The notes under the pieces were generated by a model that did no database searches, was not told the origin of the DNA, and saw nothing but the letters and a program-made list of their open reading frames with translations. From positions 99,167 through 141,065 of the forward strand of contig JAFWJN010000043.1 in NCBI GenBank assembly GCA_017514685.1: 41,899 nt of DNA. The letters are read 5' to 3'. Below, one piece after another: positions 16,195 to 24,603 of this stretch (positions are counted from its first letter, which is position 1; every line of letters starts with the position of its first letter). This stretch comes from Clostridia bacterium (GTDB taxonomy: Bacteria; Bacillota; Clostridia; Christensenellales; CAG-138). The translations under genes were made by a program, and so were the position numbers.

Positions 16195-18347
16195 GAAACA
16201 TCGAGAATCACTCCGGCATAGGGCGCGAGCTCTGTGCCGGTTTCATTTTGGGTAATTTTCCCGATAGAAGCCAAAGGCGTACCGGTAATGGGATAAGTTT
16301 CCGCTTGATCGGACAGATTCACCAGAACGAGCCGGTTTGTGTTTTCATCAAAACGCCGTACGGCAAAGATCCCGGTTCCGCTGTAGAGATATTCCGTAGA
16401 AAGGCTGTTCGGCACATAATTCCGTTTTGCGGCGATCAATTCTTTGAAAAATGATTCAAGATTTTCACCCTGAAGCCCGTAAGCGGAAGGGTTCTCGTCG
16501 CCCTGATAGACAAAGATCACGCCGTCAATCCAGCCGAGAGCCATCCACATCGCTTTTGCTTTTTCGGTACCGTAAATCACCTGAGCCCGGGCGGCATCGA
16601 ATGTCCAGGTTACGGTATCATGATTCCCAAGAAAACGGAGTTTCAGCTGACCCTTGACAGAAGTCCTGCCTTCGGCTTCCAGATAATGGGAGAGAGCTTC
16701 ACAGTAAGCAGCAGCATCGAGTCCGCGATGGTTGAGATCGAACAGCGTCCGGTACAGCGCCATATCATAAAAGACATCCGTGACTTCCGCATAAGCAGGA
16801 CTCGGATGAAAGTTTTCTGGAAGGAGGAGCACATCAGCGCCTCCGGCTTTGAATCCCTCGCGGTATGCGCTTACGACATTCTTTCCTGCTTTCAAACCGG
16901 CAGCTGAAGCGCGAAGCCCGGTTTCGGAAGAATCCCAGTTTGGAAGACCGCCCATACTGCAGTCAATTCTCGCGCCGTCGAGGCCAATCGTTTCCGCATA
17001 CATTTTCGCAAGTTCCACATTATACGCGTGATAACCGGGATTGTTGTAATCCATCGACACGCATTCCCATTCGATCCGGTTTTTATGATCCTGATCTTTG
17101 GAAATCCAGTTATCGTGTTCCTTCGCAAATGGATAAATCGGTCTGGGACCGTGCGGAACAAAATCGAACAGCACCTTCATGCCTTTGGCATGAGCGGTTT
17201 CGATAAATACTTTGGCTTCATCCATGCCACCGTAACGAGGGTCAATCACTGCCTGGTCGATTGGTTCATAAACATTGTCGCCGGTATGCTGGAAGACTGG
17301 AAGGAGCCAGACCGCGTCAAATCCCATGCCGGCAAGTTGATCGAGCTCATTTGCATACTGAGCAAGCGTCAGCTTGTTCCAGTAACCGGTATCCATTGTT
17401 CCATACGGATGAGCGGAATAGATGGCGACAATTCCTTCTTCCGCAGAGGTGTCATCCGGCACATGATATCCGAGCTGAGTCCAGAATTCTGAAACAGCAT
17501 CATAGGAATCCTGTGCGGGCGTGCGAAGAGGAAGGTACAATGTTCCGACATCCATCGGAGAAGATTGGTCGAGATAGCCTTCACATGCGGCCAGAAACCC
17601 CACACAGGGGCACTGATTCTCATCCGACCAGCTGGCGGTTGTCCATTTTTCTACTTCATCTACAAAAAGCACATTGGAAGTCTTTCGATCCCCGTCACGC
17701 AGCTGAACGACCGGGGCAGAGTAATCTGCGGATTCGGCGCGATACCGCATCCGGGTGCGATATGCGAGCCGCCCGGCAGGAGTGGAACCGGGAAATTCGA
17801 ACGTTGCATCTGCCAGGGAGAATCCTTCGATTCCTGCGACCACGAAACCGACTCCATTGATCAGATGGCGCTCTTCATCTGAGACGGAGAGTGTTACATT
17901 CAGGGAAAGCGCGTTTTTGAGAATTCCGTAACGGTAGAGGATCGTCAGGGATCCGTATGTCAGAGAAACGAGAAAACCGTCTTCCGCGGGGTCGACCACA
18001 ACGGTATCGGCGGGAGGGAGATCCTTCATGCGAGGATAAAGTGTCGGAAGTTCATAGGTCGCGAGGGATCCCATGTTGATATAACCGAGTTGATTTAGGA
18101 GGGATTTTCCATCGATCCCCAGATCGATAAAGGTACGGGCAAACCGAAGTTCATCATTGTTTGTCTGAACGCAGGTCAGAAAGCCCGTCGCTGCATCAAC
18201 CTCCGCAGAAACGTCACCAAGACGGAATCGGACAGCGGTTTCCGTCCGTTCCATCGAGACGGAAGGATCTGCTGCCCTGCAGCCGGCCGGAAGTAATAGC
18301 ATGAGGGCAAGAAAAAGGATCCACGCTTTTTTGAGATAAGATTTCAT
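16191..18347 (-). CDS. Lipid-anchored GH13-type alpha-glycosidase (extracellular paralogue)
   Basis: The 718-residue protein has a lipoprotein signal peptide with lipobox LPAGC (Cys23), then a roughly 300-residue beta-rich N-terminal domain and an alpha-amylase barrel. The catalytic triad of family GH13 is visible: nucleophile Asp462 (DGARIDCS), acid/base Glu511 (LLPENF) and the transition-state Asp577 (GNHDTV). Conserved region I reads FDFVPHGP, so the usual Asn before His is Pro. DPRYGG and YQGDENPS are also shared with the neighbouring paralogue. I start at the ATG at 18347, four bases after the upstream stop, with AAGGAA overlapping that stop; an open extension to 18464 lies inside the neighbour. 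It probably acts at the cell surface on alpha-glucan-like material, feeding its cytoplasmic paralogue. Specificity within GH13 is not determined. Confidence 0.85.
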   Translation of the reverse strand: MKSYLKKAWILFLALMLLLPAGCRAADPSVSMERTETAVRFRLGDVSAEVDAATGFLTCVQTNNDELRFARTFIDLGIDGKSLLNQLGYINMGSLATYELPTLYPRMKDLPPADTVVVDPAEDGFLVSLTYGSLTILYRYGILKNALSLNVTLSVSDEERHLINGVGFVVAGIEGFSLADATFEFPGSTPAGRLAYRTRMRYRAESADYSAPVVQLRDGDRKTSNVLFVDEVEKWTTASWSDENQCPCVGFLAACEGYLDQSSPMDVGTLYLPLRTPAQDSYDAVSEFWTQLGYHVPDDTSAEEGIVAIYSAHPYGTMDTGYWNKLTLAQYANELDQLAGMGFDAVWLLPVFQHTGDNVYEPIDQAVIDPRYGGMDEAKVFIETAHAKGMKVLFDFVPHGPRPIYPFAKEHDNWISKDQDHKNRIEWECVSMDYNNPGYHAYNVELAKMYAETIGLDGARIDCSMGGLPNWDSSETGLRASAAGLKAGKNVVSAYREGFKAGGADVLLLPENFHPSPAYAEVTDVFYDMALYRTLFDLNHRGLDAAAYCEALSHYLEAEGRTSVKGQLKLRFLGNHDTVTWTFDAARAQVIYGTEKAKAMWMALGWIDGVIFVYQGDENPSAYGLQGENLESFFKELIAAKRNYVPNSLSTEYLYSGTGIFAVRRFDENTNRLVLVNLSDQAETYPITGTPLASIGKITQNETGTELAPYAGVILDVS

Positions 18348-18351
18348 TTTT

Positions 18352-20397
18352 TTATTCCTTGCAGCGAAGAATGCGATAAGAATACGGCCGGAGAGTTTCT
18401 GATTCGCCGGCACTGTCAAACAACAGTTCCCCGGAGACACCGTCCGGTACGGAACACGGGGCATCAGAGAAATTGATCAGAACCCAGATATTGCTGTCCC
18501 CTTCGGTCTGATACTGATCCGAGGGGACATCCGCGCATACGCGTTTGAATGCCATGACCGGCGTTCCGGTATGGATATAATCGGTCCGGTTGGAACCGCG
18601 AGGGATAAACTGTTTTCTTACCGTGAACAATGTTTTGAAGAAAGGAGTCAGACTCTCGCCGTCACGCCCCAGAATGGAAGGATCTTCATCTCCCTGGTAG
18701 ATCATAGGCACACCATCGATCAGAGAAATCATGGCAAAAAGCGCTTTTGCCCCTTCTGTTCCGTAACAGTCGACTGCTCGGCGGGACTGCCATACCCAGG
18801 ATACCGTATCATGATTGCCGAGAAAACGCATTTTGTGATAGTTCTCCGGTGTCAGCCATGATTCCCTTTCCAGATAATCGGTCAAACCTTCTGCGAAAGC
18901 AGCGGGATCGGTATGCAGAAGACCTTCCAAATCCACAAAGGCACGGTACAGGTTCATGCTGTAGAAAAGATCGGTGCAATGGTAATAATTGGGAAGCGGA
19001 TTGAAATTCTCCGGAAGAATAAAGGAACGTTTTCCGCCGCGGAGAAATCCTTCCCGGATCGCCTCCGTAATATGGACGCCGGCAAGAACGCTGTTGCCGC
19101 TTGGGCGGTTATCGGCATACGGACGCCAGTTGGAAAGACCTCCCATCGCGCAATCAATGCGGGCGCCATCCACACCAAAGCGATCGACATGGTCATGTAC
19201 CAGTTCGGAAGTATATTCCTGATATCCCGGATGATTATAGTCCATTGAAACACATTCCCATTCGTCCTGCAAACTGCCGTCACGGCGTTTGGAGGGCCAT
19301 TCCGGATTATCCCGCGCAATCGGAAAATCCGGCGCCGGGCCATGAGGAACGTAATCAAAAAGGATCGTCATACCAAGATCATGCGCTTTGTCACAGTAAT
19401 ATTTACAGCCTTCTTCTCCTCCGTAACGGGGGTCTATGATACTCTGATCGGTCGAATGATAGACACCTCCGGCATCATGCTCAAATACAGGCAGCAGCCA
19501 GACATGGTCAATCCCCATTTCTTTCAGGCGGGGCAAGTATTCGGCATATTGATAAAGATCATCTTTCAGGGGAAAATGAGTGTCCATCGTTCCGGACGGA
19601 TGGCAGGAATACATGACACCGTCCGTAATACCGCCGGTGCAAGGCTGATAACCAAGCGACGCAACTAGATTCCGAACCGCAAGATAGGGATTCTTACCCG
19701 GTTCCACAGGCAACAGGTATAAACTTCCAATAGATACCGTTTGCCCCGGCTTCAGATCCATTTCGAGTCCGGCGTTATAAACGAATACGGAGCGGTCCGA
19801 TTCCCGGTAAACACCGCAGCCCCATTTTTCAACGGGATCGATAAAAACAAGATCGAGATCTCCTCCCGGCAGGGCTGCATGGGTTGTAAAGTTGATCAGT
19901 CCGGATTCCACAGGAACTCGTTCTGCAAGGTTTTTCGGGGAGAAATGACCGATCGGAGCGTTTGCGGGATAATCGAACGTCAGATCCACCGTCGGGAGTG
20001 CAAGCAGAAATGCGCAGGCATTGAGATACAGACTCTGTTGCCCTTTGTTGAACAGTTCCATATCAACACGCAGATTTGTTTCGCAAAGGCTGTAAGACAC
20101 CTTGACGCGAACCGATGCAAGTTCATATGTTACGATAACATGTTCCTGATCGGATGTGACCGATGACGGAGTACAGTTGAAAGACTTGCCGGTGGGACGG
20201 ATGGAGGGAAGCACCCAGGTGCGGAACTCCAGCATCGACTCGTATTCCAGAAGTTCGTTTACCATGTGTTCATTGCAACCGAAATCGAATGCGAAAGAAG
20301 CGAGAGGAATAACAAAATCACCGCGCTTGATTGAAACAGGCTGACCGGTGGTTTCATTAAAGGAACAGGAGAGGTTCATGTTTTCCAACAATAGCAT
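18352..20397 (-). CDS. Cytoplasmic GH13-type alpha-glycosidase (paralogue of the lipid-anchored one)
   Basis: The 681-residue product has the same domain order as the following lipoprotein but no signal peptide. Catalytic residues are Asp415 (DGARIDCA), Glu463 (ILPENF) and Asp530 (GNHDTV). It shares SGTMDT/YGTMDT, DPRYGG, the FDYVPHGP variant of region I, WECVSMDYN and YQGDEDPS with its partner. I chose the ATG at 20397, which has GGAGGT four bases upstream; 23 more in-frame residues up to 20466 lack a ribosome binding site and would overlap the promoter. The pair is cotranscribed (four-base gap). An imported oligosaccharide released outside by the lipoprotein is the likely substrate. Both could instead be glycosyltransferases of the GH13 clan. 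Confidence 0.85.
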   Translation of the reverse strand: MLLLENMNLSCSFNETTGQPVSIKRGDFVIPLASFAFDFGCNEHMVNELLEYESMLEFRTWVLPSIRPTGKSFNCTPSSVTSDQEHVIVTYELASVRVKVSYSLCETNLRVDMELFNKGQQSLYLNACAFLLALPTVDLTFDYPANAPIGHFSPKNLAERVPVESGLINFTTHAALPGGDLDLVFIDPVEKWGCGVYRESDRSVFVYNAGLEMDLKPGQTVSIGSLYLLPVEPGKNPYLAVRNLVASLGYQPCTGGITDGVMYSCHPSGTMDTHFPLKDDLYQYAEYLPRLKEMGIDHVWLLPVFEHDAGGVYHSTDQSIIDPRYGGEEGCKYYCDKAHDLGMTILFDYVPHGPAPDFPIARDNPEWPSKRRDGSLQDEWECVSMDYNHPGYQEYTSELVHDHVDRFGVDGARIDCAMGGLSNWRPYADNRPSGNSVLAGVHITEAIREGFLRGGKRSFILPENFNPLPNYYHCTDLFYSMNLYRAFVDLEGLLHTDPAAFAEGLTDYLERESWLTPENYHKMRFLGNHDTVSWVWQSRRAVDCYGTEGAKALFAMISLIDGVPMIYQGDEDPSILGRDGESLTPFFKTLFTVRKQFIPRGSNRTDYIHTGTPVMAFKRVCADVPSDQYQTEGDSNIWVLINFSDAPCSVPDGVSGELLFDSAGESETLRPYSYRILRCKE

Positions 20398-20427
20398 ACA
20401 GACCTCCGAAAAGATGAAATTATTATG

Positions 20428-20455
20428 TTGCGTAAACGATTTCCTATGATAAAAT
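20428..20455 (+). promoter_or_regulatory. Promoter for the ribokinase gene
   Basis: TTGCGT (20428-20433) and TAAAAT (20450-20455) are separated by 16 bases, with TGA before the -10 forming an extended -10. The -10 lies one base from the -10 of the opposite promoter. Confidence 0.5.
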
Positions 20456-20456
20456 A

Positions 20457-20485
20457 AGAATAACAAAATACGAATGGATTGTCAA
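20457..20485 (-). promoter_or_regulatory. Promoter for the GH13 pair
   Basis: On the minus strand a perfect TTGACA (20480-20485) is followed after 17 bases by TATTCT (20457-20462). It drives the two GH13 genes and is interleaved with the plus-strand ribokinase promoter, so the two polymerases cannot bind at once. Confidence 0.6.
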
Positions 20486-20559
20486 CGGAATTCGCGCCTT
20501 GCAGGAGAATGCGAGGAGTAAGGGAACCGGGTTGATCCAAAGAAAGCGGAGGGCAGATA

Positions 20560-21486
20560 ATGAGCGTTTTGGTATTCGGATCAATGAATATTGACCGTAC
20601 TTACAGCGTCGATCACTTTGTGCAGGGCGGAGAAACCATGACTGCGAGCCGTATGGAATTGTTCCGCGGAGGAAAGGGCTTCAATCAGGCGATTGCACTT
20701 GCCAGAGCCGGTATTCCTACTTCTTTTGCGGGGGCGGTAGGCAGCGACGGAGAGTTTTTACTGGAACCGCTTCGCAGCGAAAATGTGGATATCTCACGCG
20801 TTAAACATTCGGACGGAGTCAGCGGCCACGCAGTCATTCAGGTCAACAGACAGGGGAACAACTGTATCATTATTGTGGCTGGAGCAAACGGCACAATTAC
20901 CCATGCGGATGCGGATCAAGCGCTCGCTTCCTTCGGTTCAGGAGACTGGCTTGTTCTGCAGAATGAGATCTCATCCCTTGATTACATCATCCGCCGCGGT
21001 AAAGAAAAAGGCATGACCGTCGTGTTGAATCCCTCGCCGTTCAACGATTCTCTGAACGCCTGCGATTTCGGATGTGTCGATTATCTGCTTGTCAACGAGA
21101 TCGAGGCAGCGGCGATTGCTGATTGTTCCGATGACGCTTCTTTTAATGAGATTATGAAGGCTGTCCGTAACCGTTATCCTCGGATGAATGTACTGATGAC
21201 ACTCGGGCATCGCGGTTCGGTGTTCGAAGATAAAACAGGCGTCCGCACGGAATGCGGCGTATATCGGGTTGACGCGGTAGACACCACAGCGGCAGGAGAC
21301 TGCTTTACCGGGTACTTCCTTGCGGGGCTGATCAAAGGAGAAAATCCCTCAACGGCATTGAAGACGGCTGCAATCGCAAGCGGAATCAGTGTAAGCCGTA
21401 AAGGCGCTTCCCCATCCATACCATATGCTGCAGAAGTTGCCAAGGTAGACCAGACACTGGTTTCTGATCGATTTGAACGGGATTAA
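20560..21486 (+). CDS. Ribokinase-like PfkB sugar kinase
   Basis: The 308-residue product looks like ribokinase: the early FGSMNID strand, GGKGFNQAIALARAG near residues 38-52 and the ATP/catalytic motif DTTAAGDCFTGYF with the base at Asp247. Ribokinases usually show DTTGAGD, so the GAG to AAG change is a small oddity. Ribokinase phosphorylates D-ribose at O5; related enzymes act on deoxyribose or nucleosides. GGAGGG lies seven bases upstream of the ATG. The next gene encodes a surface 5'-nucleotidase, which makes ribose salvage from nucleotides an attractive explanation, although no nucleosidase or ribose transporter is in view. Confidence 0.85.
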   Translation: MSVLVFGSMNIDRTYSVDHFVQGGETMTASRMELFRGGKGFNQAIALARAGIPTSFAGAVGSDGEFLLEPLRSENVDISRVKHSDGVSGHAVIQVNRQGNNCIIIVAGANGTITHADADQALASFGSGDWLVLQNEISSLDYIIRRGKEKGMTVVLNPSPFNDSLNACDFGCVDYLLVNEIEAAAIADCSDDASFNEIMKAVRNRYPRMNVLMTLGHRGSVFEDKTGVRTECGVYRVDAVDTTAAGDCFTGYFLAGLIKGENPSTALKTAAIASGISVSRKGASPSIPYAAEVAKVDQTLVSDRFERD

Positions 21487-21553
21487 TTCCAAATCTGAGC
21501 TTTTACGTTTCTTCAGAGGGACTACGGAGAAAGGTTTTGCTTTGGACAAAAGA

Positions 21554-21597
21554 ACGGATAATATGAGAGAGGCACTTTGTTCTGTACGGATAATATG
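21554..21597. repeat. Direct repeat of ACGGATAATATG, 32 bp apart
   Basis: The 12-mer occurs exactly twice, at 21554-21565 and 21586-21597, about 37 to 80 bases upstream of the -35 of the 5'-nucleotidase promoter. The 32 bp period is about three helical turns, so two copies would face the same side of the DNA. This looks like a possible activator site. Confidence 0.45.
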
Positions 21598-21633
21598 CTT
21601 CTTTTTTCTGCTCGCTGAAAGAAAGGTTTTCAG

Positions 21634-21662
21634 TTGAAAAAACGAATGAAACATGGTAAAAT
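21634..21662 (+). promoter_or_regulatory. Promoter for the 5'-nucleotidase lipoprotein gene
   Basis: TTGAAA (21634-21639) and TAAAAT (21657-21662) are 17 bases apart, with TGG before the -10. It lies about 43 bases ahead of the ATG, which is preceded by GGGAGGAAA. Confidence 0.7.
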
Positions 21663-21704
21663 ATTATTAATTGTGGAAACACAAAAATTACAGGGAGGAA
21701 AACT

Positions 21705-23474
21705 ATGAAAAAGGTACTTTCTATCGTTCTCGTTCTAATGATGGTATTTGCTGCGGTTGCTTGCACCAGTACACCAGCACCTGTTGCGAACGAATCCAAA
21801 GTAGATGAGCCTGCTAAAACCGAAGAACCGGCAAAAACAGAGGAACCGGTTAAAACAGAAGAACCGGTTAAAGCCGAAGAGCCCGCTAAAGAAATCGTGA
21901 TTCTTTATACCAACGATGTACACTGCGGCATCACCGAGGGAATCGGCTATGTGGGTATCGCCCGCATTAAAGCAGCTCTTGAGGCCGCCGGAAAAGAAGT
22001 CATCCTGGTAGACAATGGTGACTCTGTACAGGGCGACATCATCGGCACGCTGAGCAAGGGTGAAGCAATTGTGCAGCTTATGAACGATATCGGCTATGAT
22101 GTAGCGACGATCGGCAATCATGAGTTTGACTACGGAATGGAACAGTTCAACAAGAACGTGTCTCTGGCTAAATTCCAGTATGTATGCTGCAATTTCGTCA
22201 ACAGCAAGGGAGAAGCAGTGCTGAAGCCTTATACAATCATTGAAAAGGCTGGTAAAAAAATCGCTTTTGTAGGAATCGATACTCCGCAGACTTTCGTTTC
22301 CTCCACGCCGACCTATTTCCAGGATGGCAACGGCAACTGGATCTACAGTTTCTGCGAGGGAAACAATGGTCAGGATCTGTATGACAAAGTTCAGGAAACT
22401 GTAGATGCAGCACGTGCGGAAGGCGTTGACTATGTGATCGCTATGGCACATCTTGGCACGGACTTCTCCAGCACACCCTGGACATCCGGCGAAGTCATTA
22501 ATAATACAAACGGCATCGATGTATTGCTGGATGGACATTCTCACACCAAAGAACCCGGTGCCACAGTAAAGAACAAGGATGGAAATGATGTCATTTGGAC
22601 ATCCACTGAGACCAAACTTGCATATGTGGGCATGCTTACCATTGACGGAGAAGGCAAATTCTCAACAATGTTGCTGGACACTTCCGCTCTCAAGTTCATG
22701 GATTCCGTAGGTTTGCTGAAAGAAGATAACGGTGCAGCCGCAACGGTTGATGCTGCACTCAAGGCAAACGAGGAGCTGGTGAATACAGTCGTTGCGAAGA
22801 CCGATGTTGACCTGGTTATCAAGGATCCTGTAGAAGGTGTTCGTATTGTCCGCAGTCAGGAAACCAACCTCGGCGACCTGTGCGCTGATGCTTACCGCGC
22901 AATGGGTGAAGCGGATATCGCCTTTGTCAACGGCGGCGGTGTTCGCGATGTCATTCCTGCGGGAGACGTTACTTTCGGTCAGATTATCAAGGTCCATCCT
23001 TTCGGCAATGCTCTGTGCGTAGTTGAAGCTACCGGTCAGGAAGTACTGGATGCACTCGAACTTTCCGCAGCCAGCCTGCCTGCAGAGTACGGCGGATTCC
23101 TTCAGGTGTCCGGCCTGAAACTCACGATCGATCTGAATGTGGATTCTACCGTCGAAAAGGATGAGAAGAACCTGTTTGTACAGGTCGCAGGCGATCGCAG
23201 GGTGAAGGATGTGCAAGTTCTCCAGGCAGATGGAACCTATGCACCAATCGATCCTGAAAAGACTTATACAGTAGCATGCCACGACTACCTGCTGAAGAAT
23301 GCCGGTGACGGTTACACAATGTTCCAGGACAACACAGTGCTGCGTGACTGTGTCATGCTGGACAACCAGGTTCTCATCAATTACATCGTAGATGTTCTTG
23401 GCGGAACGGTTGGCGGCGAATATGTAGATCCCTACGGACAGGGCCGTATCACAATTATTGAAAAAGGAAACTGA
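21705..23474 (+). CDS. Surface lipoprotein 5'-nucleotidase / UshA-like metallophosphatase
   Basis: The 589-residue protein has a lipobox (FAAVAC, Cys20) and then a linker made of repeated EEPAKT/EEPVKT units to about residue 65. The metallophosphoesterase domain follows with its dinuclear metal motifs: TNDVH near 71-75, DNGDS, GNHEFDYG near 137, an AHLG histidine near 248 and GHSHT near 280. The C-terminal 5'-nucleotidase domain contains NGGGVRD and the substrate-stacking region ending DGYTMF near 545. Members remove phosphate from extracellular nucleotides or nucleotide sugars. It has its own promoter and is followed by a strong terminator, so it is likely a single-gene unit. The signal peptide resembles that of the other lipoproteins in the window. 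Confidence 0.93.
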   Translation: MKKVLSIVLVLMMVFAAVACTSTPAPVANESKVDEPAKTEEPAKTEEPVKTEEPVKAEEPAKEIVILYTNDVHCGITEGIGYVGIARIKAALEAAGKEVILVDNGDSVQGDIIGTLSKGEAIVQLMNDIGYDVATIGNHEFDYGMEQFNKNVSLAKFQYVCCNFVNSKGEAVLKPYTIIEKAGKKIAFVGIDTPQTFVSSTPTYFQDGNGNWIYSFCEGNNGQDLYDKVQETVDAARAEGVDYVIAMAHLGTDFSSTPWTSGEVINNTNGIDVLLDGHSHTKEPGATVKNKDGNDVIWTSTETKLAYVGMLTIDGEGKFSTMLLDTSALKFMDSVGLLKEDNGAAATVDAALKANEELVNTVVAKTDVDLVIKDPVEGVRIVRSQETNLGDLCADAYRAMGEADIAFVNGGGVRDVIPAGDVTFGQIIKVHPFGNALCVVEATGQEVLDALELSAASLPAEYGGFLQVSGLKLTIDLNVDSTVEKDEKNLFVQVAGDRRVKDVQVLQADGTYAPIDPEKTYTVACHDYLLKNAGDGYTMFQDNTVLRDCVMLDNQVLINYIVDVLGGTVGGEYVDPYGQGRITIIEKGN

Positions 23475-23501
23475 TTTAATCGGCTTCTAAAAGAATCCTG
23501 G

Positions 23502-23535
23502 GCGGCAGGGCAGAACCCTGCCGCTTCTGTTTTTT
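23502..23535 (+). terminator. Rho-independent terminator after the 5'-nucleotidase gene
   Basis: A perfect nine-base-pair stem (GCGGCAGGG / CCCTGCCGC) with a five-base loop is followed by a TTCTGTTTTTT tract. Confidence 0.88.
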
Positions 23536-23543
23536 GGTATTGT

Positions 23544-23595
23544 AAAAGGAACCGGAGAATACTGTCATACTGACAATGTTTCACGGTTCCTTTTT
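23544..23595. terminator. Likely bidirectional terminator between convergent units
   Basis: AAAAGGAACCG (23544-23554) pairs with CGGTTCCTTTT near 23584-23595, enclosing a smaller TGTCA-TAC-TGACA hairpin. It lies 18 bases beyond the stop of the minus-strand oxidoreductase gene and can act on that transcript as well as back up the nucleotidase terminator. Confidence 0.7.
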
Positions 23596-23613
23596 ACAGT
23601 GCTTTGGTTGGTA

Positions 23614-24603
23614 TTATTCGTCTCCCGGGAAAAGGATACCAGCAGCTTTACGTGCGCTTTCAATGACGCCGACGGTGGCAAGCGTTGTATCAAGACGCGA
23701 ATAGACCGCCTGATAATCTTCAGCAAGAAACAGACGCGTAAGTTCCTGAACTTCGTAGAACCAGCGGTCGGGATCCGGCTGTTCGTTGAAGGTCTCGTCC
23801 GAGGTCTTGGTGACAACGCGAATTGATTTCAGTCCGTTAGAGCCGTTCTCAATGTAGATATAACCCTTTTCGCCTTCGACCTGGAAGCTGTTGACGCCCC
23901 ATGTGTCCTTCGCACCGGCGTTCGACGAAACAAATCCATCGTATTCCATCATCATAATTCCGGATGTATCGGAATAACCTTTACGCGTGTTCGGAAGATA
24001 CGTTGCGTGTTTCGGCGAACCGAACAACAGTACGTTCAGCAACACGTTGTAGAAGTTGATATCCATCAGGCATCCGCCTGCATATGCGGGATCGAAAATC
24101 GCAGGTTTTTCACCGCGCAGCACCGCGTCATAGCGGCTGGAATACTGGCTGTAGTTCGAGAGAACGAGTTTGACCGGGGCAACTTTGGAAATCTGATCTT
24201 TTAAGATTTTGAAGTTGGGCAGGAAAGATGTCGGCGCCGCTTCCACCAGAAGAAGATGCTTTTCCTTTGCGAGTTCAGCCAGTTCCCAGGCATGCACAGA
24301 TTTGGTCGTAAACGGTTTTTCCAAGATGACATGTTTGCCCGCAAGAAGAGCCTTCTTTGCGTATTCATAGTGCAAAAGATTCGGGATGGCAATATAGACC
24401 GTATTGACTGTTTGATCCGCAAGAAATGCTTCCAGATCGGTGTAGGTCACGGAACAACCATAGTCGGACGCCAACTTATCTGCCTTCTCTGGACTTCTGG
24501 AGTAAACGGCAGATAGAACGATTCCTTCTGTGCGCTTAACATTGTCAAGAATGGAATGGACGATAACACCGCTCCCAATGGTACCAAGCCTTACTTGTTC
24601 CAT
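23614..24603 (-). CDS. Gfo/Idh/MocA family oxidoreductase (second of a pair)
   Basis: The 329-residue NAD(P)-dependent oxidoreductase opens with a Rossmann loop (LGTIGSGVIVHSIL) and carries the family's HVILEKPFTT motif near residue 92, which holds the catalytic-region Lys-Pro pair. The C-terminal alpha/beta domain includes GGCLMDINFYN, matching the family's GG-x-x-x-D-x-G/N region. Such enzymes oxidise or reduce sugars, inositols and sugar acids or act on glycosides. It overlaps the upstream paralogue by 13 bases and has GGAGGTGG before its ATG, so both are made from one message. The substrate is unknown. Confidence 0.88.
   Translation of the reverse strand: MEQVRLGTIGSGVIVHSILDNVKRTEGIVLSAVYSRSPEKADKLASDYGCSVTYTDLEAFLADQTVNTVYIAIPNLLHYEYAKKALLAGKHVILEKPFTTKSVHAWELAELAKEKHLLLVEAAPTSFLPNFKILKDQISKVAPVKLVLSNYSQYSSRYDAVLRGEKPAIFDPAYAGGCLMDINFYNVLLNVLLFGSPKHATYLPNTRKGYSDTSGIMMMEYDGFVSSNAGAKDTWGVNSFQVEGEKGYIYIENGSNGLKSIRVVTKTSDETFNEQPDPDRWFYEVQELTRLFLAEDYQAVYSRLDTTLATVGVIESARKAAGILFPGDE

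Noticed and set aside
18348-18464. Upstream start giving a longer lipid-anchored GH13 protein
   Set aside because: It lies within the coding end of the neighbouring GH13 gene and would place extra residues before the signal peptide.
21806-21895. Tandem short repeats in the nucleotidase gene considered as a mobile or CRISPR-like repeat
   Set aside because: They encode the EEPAKT-type linker of the lipoprotein in frame and reflect protein composition.
23544-23595. Inner TGTCA-TAC-TGACA palindrome considered as an operator
   Set aside because: It sits inside a larger terminator-like hairpin after two genes, far from any promoter, so a role in termination is simpler.
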